Shown: piece after piece, positions 17,600-25,583 of the stretch
Numbering within the stretch: the first letter of the stretch is position 1
How the letters are laid out: each line of letters opens with the position of its first letter
Origin: JAPLJC01 sp963697965
GTDB taxonomy: Bacteria > Desulfobacterota > Desulfobaccia > Desulfobaccales > 0-14-0-80-60-11
Direction of reading: 5' to 3'
Assembly: GCA_963697965.1 (NCBI GenBank)
Contig: OY969108.1
Coordinates: 3,162,001 to 3,226,000 of the forward strand
Length of the DNA stretch: 64,000 nucleotides
Notes under the pieces: model-generated
What the model saw: the letters and a program-made list of their open reading frames with translations, nothing else
The model's database searches: none
What the model was told of the DNA's origin: nothing
Made by a program: the position numbers and the translations under genes

Positions 17600-18060
17600 G
17601 ATTAACAGGGAGTATGATAGTTACAAGTAAACTTTAGAATTCAACATACAACACCTGAAAAAATTAATCATCATTTACTTATTGTCAAGCGCTCATCGCT
17701 ATTTTTCCATTAATTTATGATCCCACAATAGTACGCCAGGCTCAAGCCAAACTTTCACATGGGCGCAATTTCCTAGATCCCAAAATAGTCTGAGGCTTTC
17801 CGCGTATATCCTGTCATTATCGTGAACTTATTAAGGAATAGCAATATTTAATCGCTATGGTCCGGATAGCGCCCGGGGCTTTGGGGGGGATTTCCGTAAT
17901 CCATTTTTCGAAGATAGCGAAAAATGAGGAATAAAGAGGTCTTGAGACCTCCGGGCCCGCGGGGTGATATCAAAGAATGCTAAAGGCGGGATGCGCTTGG
18001 TGGCACAGGTTTCAAACCTGTGCTACTAACTCCCGGCCTACGGGATCCAAGTCCATTAGG
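17600..18060. other. Spacer with control region and palindromic repeat
   Basis: About 460 bases, AT-rich at the left. On the minus strand TTGACA (17683-17688) may be a -35 for the phosphoesterase gene, though no strong -10 follows. At 17998-18026 lies a palindrome, GCACAGGTTTCAAACCTGTGC, shared with 54058-54080. No gene is visible. Confidence 0.4.
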
Positions 18061-19461
18061 TTATTTCCCTAGGCAGAATTCCCCGAAGATGCGCTCCAGA
18101 ACCTCGTCTCCCACCTCCTGGCCGGTAATCTCCCCCAGCTCCCGGATGGCCTCTTGGAGCTCCAAGGCCACGAGTTCCCAGGGCAGAGCCCGGGGGGATT
18201 GCGGCAAAAGGTAAGCCGCCAGCAGTTCCCGGACCCGGGCCAGGCAGCCGAGACACCCCTCCAGATGCCGCTGATGCCGGGCCAGGGTGACCATCTCGCC
18301 GCTGAGCCGCAGGCCGTCTCCCAGGGCCTGGGCTACGATGGCCTCCTTCAAGGCTTCGATCCCCTGGCCGGTGAGGGCGGAAATCGACAGCACCGGGAAG
18401 GAGGTGGCCGCCTGCACCTCGGTTTCGCCAAGCGCCCGGGACAGGTCCGCCTTGTTGATCACCGCCAGGCCCCGGCGGCCGCTCATCTCCCGCAAGGCCT
18501 GCCGGTCCGCCGCGGCCAGGGGCAGACTGCCGTCCAGGAGATAGAGGACCAGATCGGCCTGGGCCAGGCGCTCCCGGGTGCGCTCCATGCCCAGCTCTTC
18601 CAGCCGGTCCCGGGCCAGACCCAGCCCGGCGGTGTCGCTTAAGCGCACCGGAATGGATCCCAGGATGATGGTCTCCTCGATCAGGTCCCGGGTAGTGCCG
18701 GGAATCTCGGTGACAATGGCCCGGTCCAGGTTAAGCAGGCGGTTCAGGAGGCTCGATTTGCCGGCATTGGTCCGGCCAACGATGACCGCCAGCAGGCCCT
18801 CCCGCAACAGGCGGCCTTGCCGGTAGCTGGCGGTGAGGCGCTCCAGGGTTTCCATCCGGGGCGCCAGGGCCTCCTCCAGGAACGCCGGGGCCAGTTCTTC
18901 GGCTTCCTCGGGAAAATCGAGGGCCGCCTCCACCCGGGCCAGCAGGTTCAGCAGGTCCTCCCGCAGCCGGGCCAGGCCGCGCCCCAGGCCGCCCTGGAGA
19001 TGGCCGGCGGCCACCTGCAGCGCCGCCTCGCTCCGGGCCCGGATTACCTCCAGGACTGCTTCCGACTGGGTCAGGTCAAGCCTACCTAAGAGAAAGGCCC
19101 GCAGGGTGAACTCGCCGGGCTGGGCCAAACGGGCCCCGCGGGAAAGGACCAGGGATAAGAGGCGCTCCAGCACCCGGTAGCCGGAGTGGCAGTTGATCTC
19201 CACCACGTCTTCCCGGGTATAGGTGTGGGGGGCTCGCATCCAGGTGAGCAGCACTTCATCGATGATTTCTCCCTGGGGTCCGACGATCTCTCCCAGGTAT
19301 AGCTGGTGGGAACGCCACTGGCGGCGGGGACGGCGGGGGCGAAAGATCTCCCGGGCGATCTTCCTGGCCCCGGGGCCGCTGAGACGGACGATGCCTATGC
19401 CCGCCTCACCTAAGGGAGTGGAAATGGCGGCGATGGTATCTGCCGGATCAGGCTGGATCAT
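18061..19461 (-). CDS. mnmE: tRNA uridine-5-carboxymethylaminomethyl modification GTPase MnmE
   Basis: 466 residues from the ATG at 19461 (frame open to 19524, overlapping jag). With MnmG it modifies U34 of certain tRNAs. The N-terminal folate-binding domain opens with DTIAAISTPLGEAGIGIVRL; the inserted G domain shows GRTNAGKSSLLN, the G2 region IPGTTRDLIEE, DTAGL and NKADL; the helical domain ends with the catalytic C-terminal FCLGK. This start matches the family beginning. It is the last gene of the rpmH-rnpA-yidD-yidC-jag-mnmE cluster, an order conserved widely near bacterial replication origins. Confidence 0.95.
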   Translation of the reverse strand: MIQPDPADTIAAISTPLGEAGIGIVRLSGPGARKIAREIFRPRRPRRQWRSHQLYLGEIVGPQGEIIDEVLLTWMRAPHTYTREDVVEINCHSGYRVLERLLSLVLSRGARLAQPGEFTLRAFLLGRLDLTQSEAVLEVIRARSEAALQVAAGHLQGGLGRGLARLREDLLNLLARVEAALDFPEEAEELAPAFLEEALAPRMETLERLTASYRQGRLLREGLLAVIVGRTNAGKSSLLNRLLNLDRAIVTEIPGTTRDLIEETIILGSIPVRLSDTAGLGLARDRLEELGMERTRERLAQADLVLYLLDGSLPLAAADRQALREMSGRRGLAVINKADLSRALGETEVQAATSFPVLSISALTGQGIEALKEAIVAQALGDGLRLSGEMVTLARHQRHLEGCLGCLARVRELLAAYLLPQSPRALPWELVALELQEAIRELGEITGQEVGDEVLERIFGEFCLGK

Positions 19462-19513
19462 GTCTTCGTAAGAGGTAAATGCGGCCGGGGTAAGGAACTT
19501 AACCCTGCACCCA

Positions 19514-20194
19514 TTAGTCATCACCCATTACTGTCTTTTCCGGGGCGTCCTCCTGGCCTTCCTTCTTTTTGGCGGGGGATATGACCACCTTCTTGTACAG
19601 CCCTTCCCCCCGGCTGCTAGTCTTCAGATCCCTGTCCTCCTGAAGGGCCAGATGGACGATGCGGCGGTCATAGGGGTTCATGGGATCCAAGGTGATGGGC
19701 TTGCCGCTCTTTTTCACCTTCTCTCCGTAATTCTGGGCCAGGTGCGCCAGGGCCTCGTCGTGCCGGGCCCGGTAGGCCTCCACGTCGATGGAGATCCTCA
19801 CCTTGCGGCGGGATCGCTTGGCCAGCATCTTGGTGACCAGATATTGCAAGGCGTCCAGGGTCTGGCCCTGCTTGCCGATGAGCAGACCGGCGCCAGCGGT
19901 CTCGATGCGCAGGCTGAGGCGGTCCTCCTCCTGGTGCACGCTGACCTTGGCCTGCTCCTGCATCTTCTCCAGGAGGTTCTCCAGAATCTCCTGGGCCGCG
20001 CTCAGCAGGTTTTCTTCCGACTCATCCCGGAGGGCGGCCCGGACCTTTGCCTTCCGGCCGCCCAGGCCAAAGAGGCCTGGGGAGCCCACTGATAAGATCT
20101 CGATCTCCAACTGCTCAGAGGATACCTGAAAATGGGCGCAAGCCGCCTCAATGGCGTCTTCGGTGCTCTTGCCTTCAAACTCCTCAAACTCCAT
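19514..20194 (-). CDS. jag: Jag/KhpB RNA-binding protein (Jag-N, KH, R3H)
   Basis: 226 residues from the ATG at 20194, which follows AGGGGAAGGG. Jag N-terminal domain at residues 1-55 (EGKSTEDAIEAACAHF; GLFGLGGRKAKV), KH domain about 75-150 with the loop GLLIGKQGQTLDALQ, and an R3H-type domain at the end (RARHDEALAHLAQ, MNPYDRRIVHLAL, GEGLYKKVVI). The family binds RNA and is encoded beside yidC in many bacteria. The short gap to yidC (17 bases) indicates one operon. Confidence 0.93.
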   Translation of the reverse strand: MEFEEFEGKSTEDAIEAACAHFQVSSEQLEIEILSVGSPGLFGLGGRKAKVRAALRDESEENLLSAAQEILENLLEKMQEQAKVSVHQEEDRLSLRIETAGAGLLIGKQGQTLDALQYLVTKMLAKRSRRKVRISIDVEAYRARHDEALAHLAQNYGEKVKKSGKPITLDPMNPYDRRIVHLALQEDRDLKTSSRGEGLYKKVVISPAKKKEGQEDAPEKTVMGDD

Positions 20195-20211
20195 TAACCC
20201 TTCCCCTAAAA

Positions 20212-21918
20212 CTAGCTGATGTACTTGTTGGTGTAATGCTGTTGGATAATGGAAAGCACGTTGTTCACCAGCCAATAGACCACCAGGCCGGAGGCGAAGT
20301 TCAGAAACATGAAGGTGAAAACCAACGGGAGAAACATCATCATCTTGGCCTGGGCAGGGTCACCCGGAGAGGGGGTCATCTTCTGCTGCAAGAACATGGT
20401 GCCTCCCATGACCAGGGGGGTGATGAGCAGGGGGTCCTTAGTGGACAAGTCCGCCAGCCAGACGACATGGGTAAACGGCAGGGTTGGTATGAAGGAGGCG
20501 TGGCGCAGTTCGATGGCAGACCCGAGAACCCTGTACAGGGCAATGAATACCGGCAGTTGGATCACCATGGGCAGGCAGCCGGCCAGGGGGTTGACCTTGA
20601 AGGTCTTGTACAGGCCCATCATCTCCTTGTTCATGGCCTCCTTGTCGTCTTTGTATTTCTCCCGGATCTTGGCCACCTTGGGCTGGAGCTTCTGCATCGC
20701 CTTCATGGACTTGTAGCTTTTGTGGTTGGGGTAAAAGAAGAGGATACGGATCACAAAGGTGAGGATGACGATGGCCCAGCCGTAATTGCCGCAATAGCGC
20801 TCAAAAAAATTCAGGGCGTAGAGTAGGGGTTGGCCCAGGAAATTGAACCAGCCAAAGTTGACAGCCCGATCCAGGCCCAGGGTCTCCAGGTCCTTCTGAT
20901 CCTTGGGCCCGATATAAAGACCATAGGAAAACTGGGCCTCCCGGCCAGTGGCCAGATTCTCCACCGGGGTTCTGAGACTGGCCACCATGGGTCCCGGAAG
21001 GGTCTCCTTGAGCAGCACCAGGGACTTGGGGGCCGTCTGGGGCACCATGGCAGTCAGGAAATAACCCTCGTCCAGCCCGGCCCAGTCGATCTTGCCGGTA
21101 AGGGTCCGGGGGTCCTTGAGGCCGCCGCTCTTGATCTCTGTCCAGCTATTATTGACGGAACCGTTGAAACCAAAGGTTTGGTAGCGGCCGGCCACCTCCC
21201 CGGCAAACTCCTCCCTGAGGTCCAGGTCCAACTGCCCATCCAGGGTTTGGCCGGTTTGGTTCAGCACCTGCACCGTCAGGTCGAAGGCATAGCTGTCCGC
21301 CTTGAAGGTGAAGGTCTTGATGAAGGTGAGGCCGGAGCTGTTGCGGCCGGTGAATTGCAGGGTGCCCTTACCCGCATCCTGGAGGGTGAGGCCCGGCTGG
21401 GAGGCTACCCAGGATATGGGCCCCCCACCGCCAGACCCGGAGAGGCTGCTGCCCTGCCAGCCCAGGTCCAGGTCGTAATTCTGGCCGGGGCCGGTGTTCA
21501 CCATTTCTTTGGGATGGGCCAGGGAATTCTCAGGATTGTAGTAGCGATCCAAATCGAGAGAGACCGGCCCCACTTTGAACTGGTAGATGGGGGTAAAGGG
21601 CAGATTTTCCCGGTATTTTTTTAACTGGAAGCTTTTCAGGCGGCCGCCCGCATCGGTGAATATTGCCCGAACCAGAGGGGTCTCCACCACCACGTCCCGA
21701 CCCGGCTTGGCCGCGACCGGAGCCGGGGCCTGAGGCGGCCCAGCCGCCGGAATGGCGGGAGCCGGAGCCAGCGGCGGTTGGGGTTGCTGGGCTTGCCCTG
21801 GTTGCTCGCTTTTCTGGGTTGGAGGAACCTGGCCCACCCGAGACCGCTCCCCGATAAACATAAACACCGCAAAGACCACCATACTCAAGGCGAGGGCAAT
21901 CATAGCCCGTTTTTCCAT
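20212..21918 (-). CDS. yidC: Membrane protein insertase YidC
   Basis: 568 residues. An uncleaved N-terminal helix (residues ~5-24), a Pro/Ala/Gln-rich linker (~30-75), the large periplasmic beta-sandwich domain (~75-340), then the conserved Oxa1/60KD insertase core with five membrane segments (~355-560) including VNPLAGCLPMVIQLPVFIAL. It inserts inner-membrane proteins with or without Sec. AGGAGTTACGA precedes the ATG. It follows yidD by nine bases. Confidence 0.96.
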   Translation of the reverse strand: MEKRAMIALALSMVVFAVFMFIGERSRVGQVPPTQKSEQPGQAQQPQPPLAPAPAIPAAGPPQAPAPVAAKPGRDVVVETPLVRAIFTDAGGRLKSFQLKKYRENLPFTPIYQFKVGPVSLDLDRYYNPENSLAHPKEMVNTGPGQNYDLDLGWQGSSLSGSGGGGPISWVASQPGLTLQDAGKGTLQFTGRNSSGLTFIKTFTFKADSYAFDLTVQVLNQTGQTLDGQLDLDLREEFAGEVAGRYQTFGFNGSVNNSWTEIKSGGLKDPRTLTGKIDWAGLDEGYFLTAMVPQTAPKSLVLLKETLPGPMVASLRTPVENLATGREAQFSYGLYIGPKDQKDLETLGLDRAVNFGWFNFLGQPLLYALNFFERYCGNYGWAIVILTFVIRILFFYPNHKSYKSMKAMQKLQPKVAKIREKYKDDKEAMNKEMMGLYKTFKVNPLAGCLPMVIQLPVFIALYRVLGSAIELRHASFIPTLPFTHVVWLADLSTKDPLLITPLVMGGTMFLQQKMTPSPGDPAQAKMMMFLPLVFTFMFLNFASGLVVYWLVNNVLSIIQQHYTNKYIS

Positions 21919-21927
21919 TCGTAACTC

Positions 21928-22137
21928 CTAGGGCACCGGGTCCCAACCCCCGGGGTGGAAAGGATGGCAGCGCAACAGGCGCCGCAGGCTCAGGTAAAGG
22001 CCCCGCCAAAAGCCGTGGCGGGACAGTGCCTCGGCGGCGTAATGGGAGCAACTGGGGGCGAACCGGCAGCACGTGGGAAACAGGGGAGCACTCAGCAACT
22101 GGTAGGCCCGGATGACCCAGAGAGCCAACCTAGTCAT
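21928..22137 (-). CDS. yidD: Membrane protein insertion efficiency factor YidD
   Basis: 69 residues from the ATG at 22137, which overlaps the rnpA stop by eight bases; a TTG at 22143 is the alternative. The family signature YQxxxSPlfpxxCRFxPSCSxYaaeAl is present (CCRFAPSCSHYAAEAL) and is followed by RLLRCHPFHPGGWDPVP. Small membrane-associated protein that assists YidC; the gene order rnpA-yidD-yidC is classical. Confidence 0.93.
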   Translation of the reverse strand: MTRLALWVIRAYQLLSAPLFPTCCRFAPSCSHYAAEALSRHGFWRGLYLSLRRLLRCHPFHPGGWDPVP

Positions 22138-22552
22138 GGACAACCCCCGGGGGCTTCGCTAACAACAGGCCCCCCAACTCCTCTGCCACTCGCCAATAAT
22201 TCAGGGCCGCCGCCCCCGGTTTGGCCATGATCACCAGGTCCTGCGGGGGCAAAAGCGCCTTGTGTCGCCGGAAAAATTCACGCAGCAGCCGTTTCATGCG
22301 GTTGCGCCTGACCGCCTTGCCGAAGCGCCGGGTCACCACCAACCCCAGCCTGGGGACGAGGGTCTCCGGGGGCGCCAGGGTGACCCCGAAATGGCGCGTA
22401 TAGAGCCGCCTCCCCTGGGCCTGGACCCGGAGATAATCGCGACGGCGGCGGAGCCGATCCGCCTTGGTAAAACTAACGATCCCCTTGATGTGTGGGGTCG
22501 GGGCGGGGGTGGGGCGCCGGTCGATGAAATTGGAGGGAGGGCCCAGGATCAC
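22130..22552 (-). CDS. rnpA: Ribonuclease P protein component
   Basis: 140 residues as drawn. The RNase P protein core FTKADRLRRRRDYLRVQAQG and the RNR motif region RFGKAVRRNRMKRLLREFFR are clear. It binds the catalytic RNA for tRNA 5' maturation. The start is uncertain: no ATG lies near the usual family start, and the frame opens with a GTG at 22552 that has GGCGGA directly against it, leaving about 25 extra N-terminal residues. The gene lies ten bases after rpmH. Confidence 0.9.
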   Translation of the reverse strand: MILGPPSNFIDRRPTPAPTPHIKGIVSFTKADRLRRRRDYLRVQAQGRRLYTRHFGVTLAPPETLVPRLGLVVTRRFGKAVRRNRMKRLLREFFRRHKALLPPQDLVIMAKPGAAALNYWRVAEELGGLLLAKPPGVVHD

Positions 22553-22562
22553 TCCGCCGGCG

Positions 22563-22700
22563 CTAAACCGTCAAGCGTTTCCGGCCCTTGGCCCGGCGGC
22601 GGTTGATGACCTGGCGGCCACCCCGCGTGCTCATCCGCTCCAGAAAGCCGTGGGTTCTGGACCGACGCAGATTATGGGGTTGATAGGTGCGCTTCGACAT
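22563..22700 (-). CDS. rpmH: Ribosomal protein bL34
   Basis: 45 residues, beginning MSKRTYQPHNLRRSRTHGF and ending RRRAKGRKRLTV, the complete bL34 signature. AAGGA stands eight bases before the ATG. It is the first gene of the rnpA-yidD-yidC-jag-mnmE operon. dnaA, which often sits on the other side of rpmH, is not in this window. Confidence 0.97.
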   Translation of the reverse strand: MSKRTYQPHNLRRSRTHGFLERMSTRGGRQVINRRRAKGRKRLTV

Positions 22701-22735
22701 TTGCCCATCCTTATGACGGAACGTTTTCCAACCAT

Positions 22736-22766
22736 TTTATAAACCATTTATACGTCTTTTTGTCAA
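22736..22766 (-). promoter_or_regulatory. Promoter of the rpmH operon
   Basis: On the minus strand a perfect TTGACA (22761-22766) is followed by AT-rich DNA and TATAAA (22736-22741) after 19 bases; TTTATA two bases earlier would give 17. It stands about 36 bases before the rpmH start. Confidence 0.55.
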
Positions 22767-23071
22767 GGGACCGCCTAGATTTTCTCCGGTTCCGGCCTCT
22801 TGACATAAGAGGCATCTGCGCCAACCCGGTGAGGCGGTGGCCGCCTGTCCTGTCCAAGCCATGTTCTGGACATCCTCGAAAGTCAGGGGCCGTTCCGCCA
22901 ACCGCCGATTTTTAAGTTGGATTTTATAAACGAAATAACTTAAACTTAAATACTTAGAGCTAGACTAGCCCTTTCTCGACTCGAGGGACCGGGTGCCTTG
23001 GGGCCCTCTGGCCAGCTCACACACCCCGCTGGAACTCAGGCGGTGTTTCCATGAAGATTTAAGGAGTGTCT
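22767..23071. other. Divergent spacer between rpmH and mreB
   Basis: About 300 bases. AT-rich block at 22905-22960 probably holds the mreB promoter (TTGGAT at 22917-22922 is the best -35, with no convincing -10). I looked for clustered DnaA boxes, because the rpmH cluster is often near the origin, and saw none. Confidence 0.4.
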
Positions 23072-24103
23072 ATGTTTCTCGATCCCATCCTGGGATGGTT
23101 CTCCAATGATTTGGCCATCGACTTAGGCACCGCCAATACCCTGGTTTACGTCAAGGGCAAAGGGATCGTCCTAAGCGAACCTTCGGTGGTGGCGGTGCGC
23201 AAACACGACCGGGACCGCAGCCGGGTGCTGGCAGTGGGCCGGGAGGCCAAGATGATGTTGGGCCGCACCCCGGGCAACATCGTGGCCATACGCCCCATGA
23301 AGGACGGGGTCATCGCCGACTTCGAAATCACCGAGGCCATGCTGCGCCATTTCATCCGCAAGGTGCACAACCGCCGCTCCCTGATCCGGCCCCGCATCAT
23401 CGTCTGCGTCCCCTCGGGTATCACCCCGGTGGAAAAGCGGGCGGTGCGGGAGTCGGCGCAATCGGCCGGGGCACGGGAAGTCTATCTCATCGAGGAACCC
23501 ATGGCCGCGGCCATCGGCGCCGGGCTGCCCATCACCGAGCCCATCTGCAACATGGTGGTGGACATCGGCGGCGGCACCTCCGAAGTGGCGGTCATCTCGC
23601 TCGCGGGTATCGTCTATTCCAAATCGGTGCGAGTGGGTGGCGACAAAATGGACGAAGCCATTTTGCAATATATCAAGCGCACCTACAATCTTTTGATCGG
23701 CGAGCGCACCGCGGAAATCATCAAGACCACCATTGGCAACGCCTTCCCCGGCGAGCCCGAATCCATGGACGTCAAGGGCCGGGATTTGGTGAGCGGCATC
23801 CCCAAGATCATCAATATCAACTCCGATGAGGTCCGCCTGGCCATTCAGGAGCAGATCGACGCTATCGTCGCCGCGGTGAAAACCGCCCTGGAGCAGACCC
23901 CCCCGGAGCTGGCCGCGGACATCGTGGACCGGGGCATCTACCTGACCGGCGGCGGCGCCCTTTTGAAAGGCCTGGACGACCTGCTCAAGCAGGAAACCGG
24001 GTTACCCATCAAGATCGCCGACGATCCCTTGACCACGGTGGTTCTGGGTTCCGGCCGGGCCCTGGACAACCTGAACATCCTGAAGGAAGTAATGGTTGAT
24101 TGA
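23072..24103 (+). CDS. mreB: Rod shape-determining protein MreB
   Basis: 343 residues. Actin-fold ATPase that organises lateral wall synthesis under the inner membrane. Phosphate 1 loop DLGTANTLVYVKGKG, phosphate 2 loop VVDIGGGTSEVAVISL and the adenosine loop LTGGGALLKGLDDLL are present; an N-terminal amphipathic start (MFLDPILGWFSNDL) fits membrane binding. The ATG at 23072 has AAGGAG five bases upstream; the in-frame GTG at 23066 overlaps that ribosome site and is rejected. First gene of mreBCD-mrdA. Confidence 0.96.
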   Translation: MFLDPILGWFSNDLAIDLGTANTLVYVKGKGIVLSEPSVVAVRKHDRDRSRVLAVGREAKMMLGRTPGNIVAIRPMKDGVIADFEITEAMLRHFIRKVHNRRSLIRPRIIVCVPSGITPVEKRAVRESAQSAGAREVYLIEEPMAAAIGAGLPITEPICNMVVDIGGGTSEVAVISLAGIVYSKSVRVGGDKMDEAILQYIKRTYNLLIGERTAEIIKTTIGNAFPGEPESMDVKGRDLVSGIPKIININSDEVRLAIQEQIDAIVAAVKTALEQTPPELAADIVDRGIYLTGGGALLKGLDDLLKQETGLPIKIADDPLTTVVLGSGRALDNLNILKEVMVD

Positions 24104-24948
24104 GGCCGTTGGCTTTGCGCCCCGACTTGCACTACCGCACTCCGCTGATCGTGGCCCTGGCAGTCCTGCTGTTTTTCTCCGTCCTGTCCCTCGGCCTGAA
24201 GCAATCTCCGGTCCTAAAAGAGGTGCAAGGGTCGGTGGTTGCCATTACTGCCCCCGTATTGCAGGCCCTGGAATCTTTGGGCCGCCGCGGCAGGGACCTC
24301 TGGCTGGGCTACTTCTACCTGGTGGGGGCCCGGCAGGAGAACCTCCAACTGCACCGGAGCCTGGAGGAATACCGGCAGAAAGAAATTCAATTTCAGGAAG
24401 CCCAGCAGGCCCTGACCCGCCTGGAAGCGCTCTTGGCCCTGAAGAGACAGGTGGCCCTGCCAGTGATTGGGGCCCGGGTTATCGCCTACGATTCGTCCCT
24501 GTGGTCCCGCTGCGCCCTCATCGATCAGGGGAAGGCCCAGGGGGTGAAGACCGAGCTGCCGGTGCTGGCGCCGGAGGGTATCGTCGGGCGAGTCGTGGAG
24601 GCCTATCCCCAGTACTCCAAGGTGATGCTCATCGTGGACCGCAAGAGCGGCGCCGACGCCATGGTGCAGCGCTCTCGGGTGCGAGGCATCCTTCAAGGCC
24701 AGGGAGGCAACCGCTGCTCCCTCGATTTCGTCCCCAAGAGCGCCGACGTCCAGGTGGGGGACCTGGTCCTGGCCTCCGGCCTGACCGGCATTTATCCTAA
24801 GGGTTTGCTCTTCGGCAAGGTAACCAAGGCCGACAAAAAGAGCCCCGGGGTCTTCCAGGAAATCGAAGTGACTCCCGCAGTGGACCTGTCGGCCCTGGAA
24901 GAAGTCCTGGTGATCAAAGTCGCCAACCTCAGCCTGTCGGAACCATGA
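24100..24948 (+). CDS. mreC: Rod shape-determining protein MreC
   Basis: 282 residues with a TTG start overlapping the mreB stop. Membrane helix at residues ~13-32, coiled coil ~65-110, then the beta-barrel periplasmic domain with GARVIAYDSSLWSRCALIDQGKAQGV, VLAPEGIVGRVVE and VQVGDLVLASGLTGIYPKGLLFGKV. It links MreB to the periplasmic wall-synthesis enzymes. Tight coupling with mreB and mreD. Confidence 0.94.
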   Translation: MRPLALRPDLHYRTPLIVALAVLLFFSVLSLGLKQSPVLKEVQGSVVAITAPVLQALESLGRRGRDLWLGYFYLVGARQENLQLHRSLEEYRQKEIQFQEAQQALTRLEALLALKRQVALPVIGARVIAYDSSLWSRCALIDQGKAQGVKTELPVLAPEGIVGRVVEAYPQYSKVMLIVDRKSGADAMVQRSRVRGILQGQGGNRCSLDFVPKSADVQVGDLVLASGLTGIYPKGLLFGKVTKADKKSPGVFQEIEVTPAVDLSALEEVLVIKVANLSLSEP

Positions 24949-25475
24949 TCGCCGCCTTTTTCGCATACGGCTTCCTGGCCTTGGCCATTTTCTACCTACA
25001 GAACCTGGCGTTCTTCCCGCAGATGCACCTGCGGCTGCTGGCCCTACTGCTGTTCTACCTGGGTTTGCGGCCCTCTCTGGCCCTGGCTTTGGCCCTGGCG
25101 GTGGCCCTGGGGGTCTTGCAGGACAGCTTTGCCATCACCCCTTTCGGCCTGCACCTGGGCTCGACCCTGCTGGTGGTGGGAGTGGCCCGCCTCTTTAACC
25201 AGCGTCTGCCCCAGCAGCGATTCGGCCTCCAGGCGGCGGCCTGCCTGCTGGCCATGGTCCTGCAAGAGGTCTTCCTGCAGACGAGTCTCATCACCCTGGG
25301 CTACGCAGGCGGACTGGCCTGGGGGCAACTGTATCATCACGCCGTGGAAATTCTGTTGACCGCGGTCCTGGGGCCGTTGATGTGTTTACTGGTGCTTGGA
25401 TTGGAAAGATTTTTGGGCCGCTACGGTTGGCGCCCCAGGAGCCAACAGCCCGATTTTTACCAGCCTCTGGCATAA
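24945..25475 (+). CDS. mreD: Rod shape-determining protein MreD
   Basis: 176 residues, almost wholly hydrophobic with about five membrane helices, including the family-typical QDSFAITPFGLHLGSTLLVVG stretch around residues 59-80. The ATG overlaps the mreC stop by four bases. Its job is inferred from position and hydrophobic profile, since MreD proteins are poorly conserved. Confidence 0.88.
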   Translation: MIAAFFAYGFLALAIFYLQNLAFFPQMHLRLLALLLFYLGLRPSLALALALAVALGVLQDSFAITPFGLHLGSTLLVVGVARLFNQRLPQQRFGLQAAACLLAMVLQEVFLQTSLITLGYAGGLAWGQLYHHAVEILLTAVLGPLMCLLVLGLERFLGRYGWRPRSQQPDFYQPLA

Positions 25476-25583
25476 TGGCGGGGGAGCTGTCTCCCTGGCC
25501 GATTCAAGGCGCACGGATTACTGCGGCCTCCCGGCAAATACCAGGCAAGACTTATCAAGACGAGACCACCGACTGAGAGTGCC

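Noticed and set aside
22701..23071. Replication origin next to rpmH
   Set aside because: No cluster of TTATCCACA-like DnaA boxes and no dnaA gene in the window; gene order alone is not enough.
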